A DNA stretch of 64,000 bases from DAHUYF01 sp963838385 (lineage in GTDB: Bacteria > Pseudomonadota > Alphaproteobacteria > ATCC43930 > CGMCC-115725), in contig CAWIRE010000001.1 in NCBI GenBank assembly GCA_963838385.1, forward strand, positions 1,674,001-1,738,000, given 5' to 3'. A program made the translations under genes and the position numbers. The notes beneath the pieces are model-generated. The model was given only the letters and a program-made list of their open reading frames with translations, had not been told where the DNA came from and made no database searches. How positions within the stretch are numbered: position 1 is the first letter of the stretch; each line of letters begins with the position of its first letter. Below are positions 26,821-34,987 of the stretch, piece by piece.

Positions 26821-28062
26821 CTAGAAGTTCCATTGCGTGCTGAGGAAGCCGAGGACGCCGGTGCCGCTGGAGCCGGAGAGGAATCCGGGGGCGCCGTTGG
26901 CGGCGAGGTCGCTGCACAGCAGCCCGAGCTCCGCGCCGACGCGAAGCCCGTCGAAGGGATGCCGGTCGAAGGGTCGCCAGTAGAGGTTGGCTGCGACCCG
27001 CGTGCTCTGCGCCGAGGGCCGCGCATGGCTGAGATCGGCGTCGAGGTCGATGTAGCTGACGAAGGCGTTCGAGGTGAGCGCTCGGGTCCAGGCATGGGAG
27101 AAGGAGGCGACGATGCTCCAGCCGCTGGTCGGCACGGCGAGGTGAACCGCGGATTGGAGCGCGACAAGATCGGCCTTGGTGCCGAGCGTCTGCAGCGCAT
27201 CGACCGCGTAGACCGCCTGCAGGCTCGCCTGATCGGACTTGCCGGTTACCGGCACGGGGATCGCGGCGCCGAGGCTGGCGGCCCAGCCGGTGTCGATGCT
27301 GCCGCTGCGCGCGAGCGGGGGCGGGCTCGTGTACGCCGGAAACTCGGCCTGCCGCAGCAGGCCCGAGAGATGGAGGGTCAGGCCGCGGGCGGTTGCGTAG
27401 CGCAGCCGGCTGGTCAGCGTGGGCGAGGCGAAGTCGAGGGAGGTGATGCCCTGCGTGGTCTGCTCCGCCGTCGGCAGGCCGGACTCGACGGCGAGCGCGA
27501 GCCTCAGATGGTCGGCGACGCCGAGCTCGTAGGACGCGATGCCGACGGAAAGATCGGGCGTGGTCGCCAGGAACTGGAAATCGCCGTTCCAGAAATTCAT
27601 CAGCGAGCCGGCATAGCCGAGCGTCCCGCCGTCGAGCGAGCCATAGAGGCGCTGGATCGTGGCGGTGCCGGCGGTGGTGCCGTCGTCGCTGGCCTTCTGC
27701 CATTGCGCGAGGAGGTCGGTCGAGAGCTCGCCGAGCGGCGTCTGCCGCCGTGTATCGAGGATCGCGAGCGCCGTCGCCGTGTCGATGCTCCGGGCAAACG
27801 ACGGCGTGCCGTTGGCGGTGATCGCCGTGGGCACGCCGCCGGCCTCGGTCGAGAGATCGTTCTGATAGACGTTCTGGATCTCGCCGGTCAGCCGGGCGCA
27901 GGCGCCGGCAAGGTCGAAGCGCAAGCCCTTGGCCGCGTCGCCGAAGGCGACGCCGTCGCAGGACCCCGGCGCGTCGCCGGCGCCGGCCTCTGCCGCCAGC
28001 GCGGCCGAAAGGAAGAACGGCGCAAAGAGGCCCAAAACGAGCCAGGCGACGCATCGCCCCAT
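26821..28062 (-). CDS. Alphaproteobacterial porin (outer-membrane beta-barrel)
   Basis: The 413-residue product from the ATG at 28062 has a signal peptide (VAWLVLGLFAPFFLSAALA) and then a cysteine pair (SCDGVAFGDAAKGLRFDLAGAC). The rest consists of alternating-polarity strands ending in the C-terminal aromatic QWNF that marks an outer-membrane barrel. The first strand, LAGACARLTGEIQNVYQ, is like the N-terminal strand of alphaproteobacterial porins (porin_2 group). It should form a diffusion channel, but its specificity is unknown. An ATG at 28110 is in frame but would overlap the preceding gene. That gene ends 28 bp upstream, so the two may be co-transcribed. Confidence 0.75.
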   Translation of the reverse strand: MGRCVAWLVLGLFAPFFLSAALAAEAGAGDAPGSCDGVAFGDAAKGLRFDLAGACARLTGEIQNVYQNDLSTEAGGVPTAITANGTPSFARSIDTATALAILDTRRQTPLGELSTDLLAQWQKASDDGTTAGTATIQRLYGSLDGGTLGYAGSLMNFWNGDFQFLATTPDLSVGIASYELGVADHLRLALAVESGLPTAEQTTQGITSLDFASPTLTSRLRYATARGLTLHLSGLLRQAEFPAYTSPPPLARSGSIDTGWAASLGAAIPVPVTGKSDQASLQAVYAVDALQTLGTKADLVALQSAVHLAVPTSGWSIVASFSHAWTRALTSNAFVSYIDLDADLSHARPSAQSTRVAANLYWRPFDRHPFDGLRVGAELGLLCSDLAANGAPGFLSGSSGTGVLGFLSTQWNF

Positions 28063-28090
28063 CGGGCGAAGATGTTTCCGGGACAGCCGC

Positions 28091-28666
28091 CTAGCGGTGG
28101 TGCTGGACAATCACCGGTTCCGCCGGATGATCGCCGGAAGCCGGCGCCGCCGGCGTGTTTGTCGCCCTTGCCGCGGCTTCCCGCACATGCTGGACCGCCG
28201 GGACGATTACGTCTTCTACCGGCACGCCGATCGCGGCGAGCTTGATCAGCAGCCGCTCCAGATCATCGCGAGCGGGCGTGTCGTGATCTTTTTTCCACTC
28301 CCTGTACGCCCGGTGAACCCGTGCGGCGAGCCGCGCTCTCTGCTCGTCCGTACCCGACGACGCCACACCGTGCATGTATTGGTCGATGCCGGTGAGAATA
28401 TCCGCGGCGGCCTGCTTCACCTTCTCCGGGGTGACATCCTCCGGGGTGAAATCCTCGAGCGCGGACTTGATCTTGGCCCGCTGCTCCTCGGTGAGGATCC
28501 TCGTCGGCTGCTCATCGCCCTGGGCGAGCTGAAGCAAGGCCGGGGCGAGAGGACGCTGGAGCGCGCGCAGACCGTCCGCCGCCGCCGCGCCGGAAGAGGC
28601 GACAGAAGCCGCGAGCGAGGCCGCCAGCGCCGCTGCCGCGAAGACCAGGCCGCGTGAAAAGTTCAT
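28091..28666 (-). CDS. Secreted hypothetical protein
   Basis: A 191-residue protein with a long, alanine-rich Sec signal (MNFSRGLVFAAAALAASLAASVASSGAAAAD). The mature helical part has no recognised family (RILTEEQRAKIKSALEDFTPEDVTPEKVKQAAADIL) and a disordered, Pro/Ala-rich end terminating in HHR. A LTEEQRAKIKSAL-type helix occurs in several periplasmic metal-stress proteins of Spy/CpxP type, but the resemblance is short. GGAG precedes the ATG at a good distance. It lies just upstream of the porin gene. Confidence 0.6.
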   Translation of the reverse strand: MNFSRGLVFAAAALAASLAASVASSGAAAADGLRALQRPLAPALLQLAQGDEQPTRILTEEQRAKIKSALEDFTPEDVTPEKVKQAAADILTGIDQYMHGVASSGTDEQRARLAARVHRAYREWKKDHDTPARDDLERLLIKLAAIGVPVEDVIVPAVQHVREAAARATNTPAAPASGDHPAEPVIVQHHR

Positions 28667-28904
28667 CGTTGTCTCCTTCACCGCGATCGTGCCGCCGAGC
28701 CAGAAAGCTGCCGAAAACCCGCCGCGCTTCGTCGTCCGGCGCCCGGCTCCGGGCCGGGTCTTGAATGGATAGGCCCCAGCTTATTCACCCGGAGGTTGTT
28801 TGGAAATAGCGGGTTTCGGCCAAGGCGGCGGCGGCCGGGAACGGCGCGTTGCGGGGCGGCGCGGCGGCGGGTAGGCTCGGCCCTTGCGAGGGAGGGGGGA
28901 TGCG

Positions 28905-29258
28905 ATGATCCTGCGCCGCGGGATGGCGGTCGCGGCAGCGCTGCTGGCGCTGACCGGCGCGGCTCATGCCGATCGCTGCACCGTCAAGATCGGCAATGGC
29001 AGCGCCGACATTCTGGTGAGCGTCACGGTGCGCGCCGAGTTCGCGCCGCCGGGCTCGGCGGACGACCGCAATCTGGACGTGCCCCTGCCCGGGAAGCTGC
29101 GGCGCAACGAGACGGCCGCGGTCGCCTGGGACTGCGCCAGCAGCAACATCGGCTATGTCGCGACCGGCACCTACGCCAACGGCATCACGCGGTCGAGCGC
29201 GCCGTTCAAGCCGCACCCGTTCTTGTCGGGCGCGCTCGACACCGCCTGGATCCAGTAG
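28905..29258 (+). CDS. Secreted hypothetical protein
   Basis: The 117-residue product has a clear signal peptide (MILRRGMAVAAALLALTGAAHA) and a mature domain of about 95 residues with two cysteines (DRCTVKIGNG and AWDCASSNIG) that may form a disulfide. The beta-rich pattern (ILVSVTVRAEFAPPG, GYVATGTYANGITR) fits a small periplasmic or extracellular domain. No family is recognised. The ATG at 28905 has GGAGGGGGG upstream. It is followed directly by a copy of the dispersed 70-bp repeat. Confidence 0.65.
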   Translation: MILRRGMAVAAALLALTGAAHADRCTVKIGNGSADILVSVTVRAEFAPPGSADDRNLDVPLPGKLRRNETAAVAWDCASSNIGYVATGTYANGITRSSAPFKPHPFLSGALDTAWIQ

Positions 29259-29277
29259 GCCTAGGCGAATTCGCACA

Positions 29278-29347
29278 GCGAATTCGTCCGAGGCGGCGTC
29301 AGCCGTTGCGTCAGCAACGGCGGGAGCCGCACCGATCGAGCTTGGCC
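29278..29347. repeat. 70-bp dispersed repeat, copy 1
   Basis: These 70 bp are identical to the reverse complement of 37549-37618. The core contains the hairpin CCGTTGCGTCAGCAACGG, and the left end contains GAATTCG next to a second GAATTCG (29268-29287). It lies between the stop of a secreted protein and the stop of the carboxymuconolactone decarboxylase-like gene. Confidence 0.85.
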
Positions 29348-29363
29348 CAATTGAGTCCGGACC

Positions 29364-29744
29364 CTAGAGGGCGCCCGCTTCCTTCAGCGCCTCGCGCGCG
29401 GTGCGGAAGGCATCGACCGCGGCCGGCACGCCGCAATAGATCGCCGCCTGCAGCAGCACCTCGGTGATCTCCTCGCGGCTGACGCCGTTCTTGAGCGCGC
29501 CGCGGACATGGAGCTTGAGCTCGTGCGGCCGGTTGAGGGCGGTGAGCATGGCGAGGTTCAGCATGCTGCGCGTCTTCTTCGGCAGGCCCGGCCGGCCCCA
29601 GACCGCGCCCCAGCAATATTCCGTCACCAGCTCCTGCAGCGGCCGGTTGAAATCGTCGGCGTTCTTGATGGCGGTGTCGACATACTCCGCGCCCAGCACC
29701 TCGCGGCGGATGGCGAGACCCTTGTCGTAGACTTCCTTGCTCAT
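29364..29744 (-). CDS. Carboxymuconolactone decarboxylase family protein (PcaC-like)
   Basis: The 126-residue protein (MSKEVYDKGLAIRREVLGAEYVD) has the CMD fold. It shows FNRPLQELVTEYCWGAVWGRPGL, SMLNLAMLTALNRPHELKLHVRGALKNGVSREEITEVLLQAAIYCGVPAA and the final AREALKEAG. This matches the PcaC-type sequence LVTEYCWG...HELK(L/I)H...GC/SxEEI. Canonical PcaC converts 4-carboxymuconolactone in the beta-ketoadipate pathway. Without other pca genes nearby the substrate stays open. GAGGAGGG precedes the start at 29744. The neighbouring gene on the same strand is the salicylyl-CoA hydroxylase. Confidence 0.82.
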   Translation of the reverse strand: MSKEVYDKGLAIRREVLGAEYVDTAIKNADDFNRPLQELVTEYCWGAVWGRPGLPKKTRSMLNLAMLTALNRPHELKLHVRGALKNGVSREEITEVLLQAAIYCGVPAAVDAFRTAREALKEAGAL

Positions 29745-30118
29745 CGGCGATCCCTCCTCGGGCAACGCGCCGCGCGACGGCGCGGCGACGGTTCCGCGCG
29801 CATTCTAGGCGCGATTCTCCGCACGGGTCACATCATCCCACAGGAGCGCAGAAGTACCCCCTCTCCGCCCCCGTGGGGCGGAGAGGGGCAGCCCGTTCGA
29901 TCGCTTTGCGATCGAACCCGGAGGGGCCGACCGCAGAGCGGTCGGCCGGGTTGCGGGTGAGGTGGGGAAGGCCGCAGCGCGCGGGGACACCCACCTCACC
30001 TTCCCATCGCTTCGCGATGGGTCCCTTCCTCTCCGCCCTGAAGGGCGGAGAGGCGATATGTGTTCCGCTCAGCGAATCCCTGCTCAGGCGAACGCCTGGC
30101 GCGGGCCGGAGGCGGCGG
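29745..30118. repeat. Mosaic of at least six short hairpins between two genes
   Basis: No gene is visible in this 374-bp gap. It contains perfect hairpins at 29858-29888 (14-bp arms), 29895-29917, 29925-29947, 30003-30021 and 30029-30052. A long-range stem also joins GGTGAGGTGGG (29956-29966) and CCCACCTCACC (29990-30000). The arms differ in sequence but the design is the same: 8-14 bp arms around a 2-3-base loop. It probably represents a cluster of REP-like elements that may also act as a transcription terminator. Confidence 0.7.
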
Positions 30119-32380
30119 CTATTTGAAGCGCGGCGTGTAGCGCGCCAGCGCGCCGTAGGGATCGGGCCAGGGCAGCGCGTAGCCCTGCTCGTAGGCCGCG
30201 TGCCGCGTCCAGTAGGGATCGAAGAGATGGGCGCGCGCCAGCACGCAGAGATCGGCGCGGCCGGCGACCAGGATGCTGTTGACGTCGGCATAGGAGGAGA
30301 TGTTGCCGACGGTCATGGTCGGAACCTCCGCCTCGTGGCGCACGCGGTCGGCGAACGGCGTCTGGAACAGCCGGCCATAGACCGGCTTCTGCTCCGGCAC
30401 GGTCTGGCCGGCCGAGACGTCGACGATGTCGCAGCCCAGCGCCTTGAGCGCGCGCGCCACCTCGACCCCATCCTCCGGCGAGAAGCCGTCCGGCATCCAG
30501 TCGGTGGCGGAGATGCGCACGCTCATCGGCTTGGCCTTGGGCCACACGGCGCGCACCGCCGAGAAGATCTCGAGCGGATAGCGCAGGCGGTTGGCGAGGC
30601 TGCCGCCATACTCGTCCTCGCGCCGGTTGGTGAGCGGCGAGAGGAAGCTCGCCAGCAGATAGCCATGGGCGAAATGCAGCTCGATGATGTCGAAGCCGGC
30701 CGCTTCGGCGAGCTTCGCCGCGCGCACGAAATCGTCGCGCACATGGTCCATGTCGGCGCGGTCCATCGCCCGCGGCACCTGGCTGTGCGGCAGGTAGGGC
30801 AGCGCCGAGGGCGCGATGATCGGCCAGTTGCCCTGCGGCAGCGGCTCGCTGTCGCCTTCCCAGCTCAGCCGGGTCGAGGCCTTGCGCCCGGCATGGGCGA
30901 GCTGGATGCCGATCTTGGCCGCGGACGCGCGGTGCACGAAATCGACGATGCGCCGCCACGCGCCGACATGCTCGGGCTTGTAGAGGCCGGTGCAGCCGGG
31001 GCTGATGCGGCCCTCGCGCGAGACGTCGGTCATCTCGGTCATGATGAGCCCGGCGCCGCCCACCGCGCGGCTGCCGAGATGGACGAGATGCCAGTCGTCC
31101 GGCATGCCGTCCTCGGCGGAATACTGGCACATGGGCGAGACCACGACGCGGTTCTGCACCACCATGTCGCGCAGCCGGAAGGGCGTGAACATCGGCGGCG
31201 GCGGCGGGTCGGCCGGCACGTTGACGCCGCTCTGATTGGCCGCCTCTACGGCAAAGCGCCGGTCGATGCGCTCGACGAATTCGGGATCGCGCAGCTTCAA
31301 ATTCTCATGCGTGATGCGCAGCGAGCGCGTCAGCAGGCTGGCGGCGAACTCCAGCGGCTCGAGCTTGCCGAAATAGCGCTCGGTCTCCTCGAACCATTGC
31401 AGGCTCGCCTGCGCCGCGCGCTGCAGCGCCTCGACCTCCGGCCGGCGCGCCGCCTCGTAGCGCGCCAGCGCGCCCGGCACGTCGCCGGGCGTGCGCGACA
31501 GCGCGTCGGCGAGCGCGATCGCGTCCTCCATCGCGAGCTTGGTGCCGGAGCCGACGGAGAAATGCGCGGTGTGCGCGGCGTCGCCGATCAGCGCCACGCG
31601 GTCGAACGACCAGCGCTCGTTGCGCACGGTGGGAAAGCTGCGCCAGACGGCGCGGCTCTTCAGCAGCCTGTGGCCCTGCAGCTCCTCGGCGAAGAGCGCC
31701 TCGCAGAAGGCAATCGTGTCATCCTCGGAAGCCTGCTCGAGCCCGGCGCTGCGCCAGGCCGCTTCGGTGGTCTCGACGATGAAGGTGCCGTGGCCCTCGT
31801 CGAACTGGTAGGCGTGGACGCGCCAGAGCCCGTTGCGGTCGGTCTTGAAGAAGAAGGTGAAGGCGTCGAAGCGCCGCGTCGTGCCGAGCCAGATGAACTT
31901 GTTCGGGCGCCAGTCGAGCGCCGGCCGGAAGGCGTCGGCATAGCGGCTGCGCACCTGGCTGTTGACGCCGTCGGCGGCGAGCAGCAGGTCGCCGCCGCGC
32001 CTGAGCTCCTCGACATCGCCGGCCTCGTGGTTGAAGCGCAGATCGACCCCGAGCGCGGCGGCGCGGCGCTGCAGGATGTTGAGCAGGCGCTTGCGGGCGA
32101 GGCCGGAGAAGCCGTGGCCGCGCGAGGTCAGCACCTCGCCCCGGTAATGGATGTCGATCGCATCCCAATGGGCGAAGCTGCGGGTGATCTCGGCATAGCT
32201 CTCGGGATCGGCGGCGGCGATGTTGTTGAGCGTCTCGTCGGAGAACACCACGCCCCAGCCGAAGGTGTCGTCCGGGCCGTTGCGCTCGAGCAGGGTGATG
32301 CGGTGGGCGGGGTCGCGGCGCTTCATGAGCAGGCTGAAAAACAGCCCCGCCGGCCCGCCGCCGATGATGGTGATGTCCAT
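30119..32380 (-). CDS. Bifunctional salicylyl-CoA 5-hydroxylase/oxidoreductase
   Basis: A 753-residue two-domain protein. The first 370 residues are an FAD-dependent aromatic monooxygenase (MDITIIGGGPAGLFF, then the second FAD motif VALIGDAAHTAHFSVGSGTKLAMEDAI). Residues 395-753 are an old-yellow-enzyme-type FMN domain (FTPFRLRDMVVQNRVVVSPM, IQLAHAGRKA, ELHFAHGYLLASFLSPLTNRR). This fusion is characteristic of salicylyl-CoA 5-hydroxylase, which converts salicylyl-CoA to gentisyl-CoA before release of gentisate. The upstream region holds a TTTAG-AC-CTAAA palindrome and a divergent MFS transporter. No CoA ligase is in the window, so the pathway is incomplete here. Confidence 0.88.
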   Translation of the reverse strand: MDITIIGGGPAGLFFSLLMKRRDPAHRITLLERNGPDDTFGWGVVFSDETLNNIAAADPESYAEITRSFAHWDAIDIHYRGEVLTSRGHGFSGLARKRLLNILQRRAAALGVDLRFNHEAGDVEELRRGGDLLLAADGVNSQVRSRYADAFRPALDWRPNKFIWLGTTRRFDAFTFFFKTDRNGLWRVHAYQFDEGHGTFIVETTEAAWRSAGLEQASEDDTIAFCEALFAEELQGHRLLKSRAVWRSFPTVRNERWSFDRVALIGDAAHTAHFSVGSGTKLAMEDAIALADALSRTPGDVPGALARYEAARRPEVEALQRAAQASLQWFEETERYFGKLEPLEFAASLLTRSLRITHENLKLRDPEFVERIDRRFAVEAANQSGVNVPADPPPPPMFTPFRLRDMVVQNRVVVSPMCQYSAEDGMPDDWHLVHLGSRAVGGAGLIMTEMTDVSREGRISPGCTGLYKPEHVGAWRRIVDFVHRASAAKIGIQLAHAGRKASTRLSWEGDSEPLPQGNWPIIAPSALPYLPHSQVPRAMDRADMDHVRDDFVRAAKLAEAAGFDIIELHFAHGYLLASFLSPLTNRREDEYGGSLANRLRYPLEIFSAVRAVWPKAKPMSVRISATDWMPDGFSPEDGVEVARALKALGCDIVDVSAGQTVPEQKPVYGRLFQTPFADRVRHEAEVPTMTVGNISSYADVNSILVAGRADLCVLARAHLFDPYWTRHAAYEQGYALPWPDPYGALARYTPRFK

Positions 32381-32390
32381 GGAAAATTAC

Positions 32391-32402
32391 TTTAGACCTA
32401 AA
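32391..32402. promoter_or_regulatory. Operator candidate TTTAGACCTAAA
   Basis: An interrupted palindrome (TTTAG/CTAAA) 11 bp upstream of the salicylyl-CoA hydroxylase start. TTTAG-like half sites are typical of MarR- and TetR-type regulators of aromatic catabolism, but no such regulator is adjacent. A second short palindrome TTAGCTAA lies at 32431-32438. Confidence 0.45.
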
Positions 32403-32466
32403 ATATTCCGGTTTCCAGCGTCGCCGATAGTTAGCTAATGCCTCCCGGTTTTCAATGTGTGGTTGC

Positions 32467-32496
32467 CCTGCCCTCCCTGGCAGGTTAAAATTTTTT
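32467..32496 (+). terminator. Terminator-like hairpin with T-run in the leader of the MFS gene
   Basis: CCTGCC-CTCCCT-GGCAGG (32467-32484) is followed by an A/T-rich run ending in six T residues (32491-32496). On the + strand it precedes the MFS start by about 80 bp and could act as an attenuator or as the end of a short leader transcript. It could also simply be part of the divergent promoter region. Confidence 0.4.
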
Positions 32497-32578
32497 AATA
32501 ATGGGCGGCACGGCCGGTCCGGCGGCGCCGGGTCGGCTGGAGGTCGGAGAACCTCGGGCGGCCACATAGGGGGAAACC

Positions 32579-33943
32579 ATGGCGGTATCTGCAGCAGCGG
32601 GTCGCGACGCGACCGGCAAGCAAAGCGTAAGCTTCATCATCGGCGCATCCTCGGTCGGCACGCTGATCGAATGGTACGATTTCTACCTCTACGGCGTGCT
32701 GGCGCTGTTCTTCAGCAAGCACTTCTTCTCGCCGAGCCTCGATCCCTCGGTCGCCTTCATCGCCAGCCTCTTCGTGTTCTGGACCGGCTTCCTGGTGCGG
32801 CCCTTCGGCGCCATCGTCTTCGGCCATCTCGGCGATCTCATCGGCCGCAAGTTCACCTTCATGCTGACGCTGCTGCTGATGGGCGCCTCGACCTTCGTGG
32901 TGGGCCTGCTGCCGGGCTATGAGGCGATCGGCGCGCTGGCGCCGATCCTGCTGGTCGCCATGCGCGTGCTGCAGGGCCTGGCGCTGGGCGGCGAGTATGG
33001 CGGCGCCGCCACCTACATCGCCGAGCACGCGCCCGACGAAAGGCGCGGCTACTTCACCTCGTGGATCCAGACCACGGCGACCATGGGCATCGTGCTGGCG
33101 CTGCTGGTGATCCTGATCTGCCGGCTGAGCCTCGGCGACCAGGTGTTCGGCGATTGGGGCTGGCGCGTGCCGTTCCTGATCTCGGCGGTCCTGGTGCTGC
33201 TGTCGATCTACATCCGCCTCAAGCTCGAGGAATCGCCGCTCTACGCGGCGCTCAAGCAGCAGGGCAAGTCGTCGGCCAATCCCGCGCTCGAGAGCTTCAG
33301 CAGCGGCAGGAACTGGGGCCTGATCCTGCTCGCGCTCTTCGGCGCGACCGCTCCCGAAGGCGTCGTCTGGTACACCGGCCAGTTCTACGCGCTCTTCTAC
33401 ATGACCGCGGTGCTCAAGATAAACTACGTCACCGTCTACATCATCTTCATGATCGCGCTGACGGTGGCGGCGCCGTTCTTCATCGTCTTCGGCGCGCTCT
33501 CCGACAAGGTCGGCCGCCGCAACATCATGACGCTGGGCTTCGCGCTGGCGGTGATCTCCTACTGGCCGGTCTTCACCTGGTTCGGGACGTTCAAGGACAA
33601 TCCGGTCGTCCTGACGATCCTGGTCTTCTACCTGGTGATCCTGGTGACGATGGTGTACGGGCCGATCGCCGCCTTCCTGGTCGAGCTCTTCCCGGCGCGC
33701 ATCCGCTACACCTCGATGTCGCTGCCCTACCACGTCGGCAACGGCGTGTTCGGCGGGCTCGTCCCGGCGGCCGGCGCCTCGGTCGCGGCGATCACCGGCG
33801 TGGCGCTGGGCGGCCTCCTCTATCCGATGGCGATCGCCGGCGTCGGCGTCATCGTCGGCCTTGCCTTCATGCGCGAGCCGACGCATCACGTGAAGATCTG
33901 GGAAGAGGTCGGCGGCCCGCCGCTGGTGCCCGACCAGCCCTGA
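32579..33943 (+). CDS. MFS transporter, metabolite:H+ symporter type
   Basis: The 454-residue protein has twelve predicted transmembrane segments and the MHS-family signatures: GTLIEWYDFYLYG in helix 1, RPFGAIVFGHLGDLIGRK in the first cytoplasmic loop, LALGGEYGGAA in helix 4, and VFGALSDKVGRRN after helix 8. This group includes ProP, KgtP and ShiA, which import organic acids and osmolytes. Divergence from the salicylyl-CoA hydroxylase suggests uptake of an aromatic acid, which is inferred from context only. The ATG at 32579 is preceded by AGGGGGAAACC. Confidence 0.85.
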   Translation: MAVSAAAGRDATGKQSVSFIIGASSVGTLIEWYDFYLYGVLALFFSKHFFSPSLDPSVAFIASLFVFWTGFLVRPFGAIVFGHLGDLIGRKFTFMLTLLLMGASTFVVGLLPGYEAIGALAPILLVAMRVLQGLALGGEYGGAATYIAEHAPDERRGYFTSWIQTTATMGIVLALLVILICRLSLGDQVFGDWGWRVPFLISAVLVLLSIYIRLKLEESPLYAALKQQGKSSANPALESFSSGRNWGLILLALFGATAPEGVVWYTGQFYALFYMTAVLKINYVTVYIIFMIALTVAAPFFIVFGALSDKVGRRNIMTLGFALAVISYWPVFTWFGTFKDNPVVLTILVFYLVILVTMVYGPIAAFLVELFPARIRYTSMSLPYHVGNGVFGGLVPAAGASVAAITGVALGGLLYPMAIAGVGVIVGLAFMREPTHHVKIWEEVGGPPLVPDQP

Positions 33944-33962
33944 ACCGGCGCGGAAAAGCGGT

Positions 33963-33981
33963 CCCGGCGGCAACGCCGGGG
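33963..33981 (+). terminator. Hairpin behind the MFS gene
   Basis: CCCGGCGGCAACGCCGGGG forms a GC-rich stem-loop 20 bp after the MFS stop codon. The downstream bases are not a T-run. It lies between convergent genes and is probably a terminator-like hairpin. Confidence 0.4.
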
Positions 33982-34017
33982 CCGTTGTCGTTGTCGGGAG
34001 CGCCACGGACGAATTCG

Positions 34018-34909
34018 CTAAGCGAATTCGCCGTTGAGCAGGAGGTCGGCCGGACGGTCGGCGCGGCGCGAGAGCGAGCGTTTGAGCTTCATCAGGGCGC
34101 GGTGCTCGAGCTGGCGCACCCGCTCCTTGGAGACGCCCAGGACATGCGCCAGCTCGTCGAGCGTCGCCCCTTCCTCGCTGAGAACGTCGAGCGTGGATGA
34201 TGCGCCGCTCGCGCGGGCTCAGCTCGTCGAGCGCCGCGGCGAGCCAGCGCGCCCGCCGCATCCCGTCATGGAGGCCGATCGCGACCTGCTCGGGGCTGGG
34301 GCCACCATCGACAATGACCTCCTGCCAATCCTCGTCGCCCTCGCCGCGCGGCGCGTTCAGCGACTGGTCGCAGGCAGCCAGCCGCAGATCCATCCGCTCG
34401 ACCTCGCTGAGCGCCACGCCGAGCGCGGCGGCGATGCGGCGGCGGCCGGCATCGTCGAGCGGCGCGCCCGATTGCTCCTCGATGCGCGCGCGCAGCCGGC
34501 GCAAATTGAAAAACAGCGATTTCTGCGCCGTGGTCGAGCTGGTGCGCACGATCGACCAGTTGCGCAGCACGTAATCCTGCATCGCCGCGCGGATCCACCA
34601 GGCGGCATAGGTGGAAAAGCGCACTTCGCGTTCCGGCTCGAAGCGCCGCGCCGCCTGCATCAGCCCGACATTGCCCTCCTGCACCAGATCGCCCATCGGC
34701 AGGCCGTAGCCGCGATAGCGCCGGGCGATGGCCACCACCAGGCGGGTATAGGCCCGCGCCAGCTCGTGCAGCGCCGCCGCATCGCCCGCCTCGCGCCAGC
34801 GCCGCGCCAGCGCGTATTCACGCGCGCGCGACAGCAGCGGCGCGCGCATCGCCGCCCGGATGAAGCCGAGATTGGCGCGCTGCGTGGCGGGGTCGTCGAT
34901 ATGCACCAT
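34018..34909 (-). CDS. rpoH: RNA polymerase sigma-32 (RpoH-type) factor, split by a one-base frameshift
   Basis: The corrected product is 296 residues. Region 2 reads GDLVQEGNVGLMQAARRFEPEREVRFSTYAAWWIRAAMQDYVLRNWSIVRTS, and the RpoH box follows as QKSLFFNLRRLR (129-140). Region 4.2 lies beyond the frameshift: LSEEGATLDELAHVLGVSKERVRQLEHRALMKLKRSLSRR, ending NGEFA. The frame breaks at 34182-34185, where an extra base (GAACG for GACG on the + strand) follows RERRIIHARR. Uncorrected, region 4 is lost. RpoH drives heat-shock genes, and a matching promoter precedes htpG at 59823. The stop codon lies inside a GAATTCGCTAAGCGAATTC palindrome. Alphaproteobacteria often have two rpoH genes and this could be either. 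Confidence 0.86.
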
Positions 34910-34987
34910 GGCCCTTCCCGTCTCGCCAACATCGCGCGAGGCGGGATGGTTTCGGCAGGGGTGCGGACGAATTCGCTGCGCGTCGCG

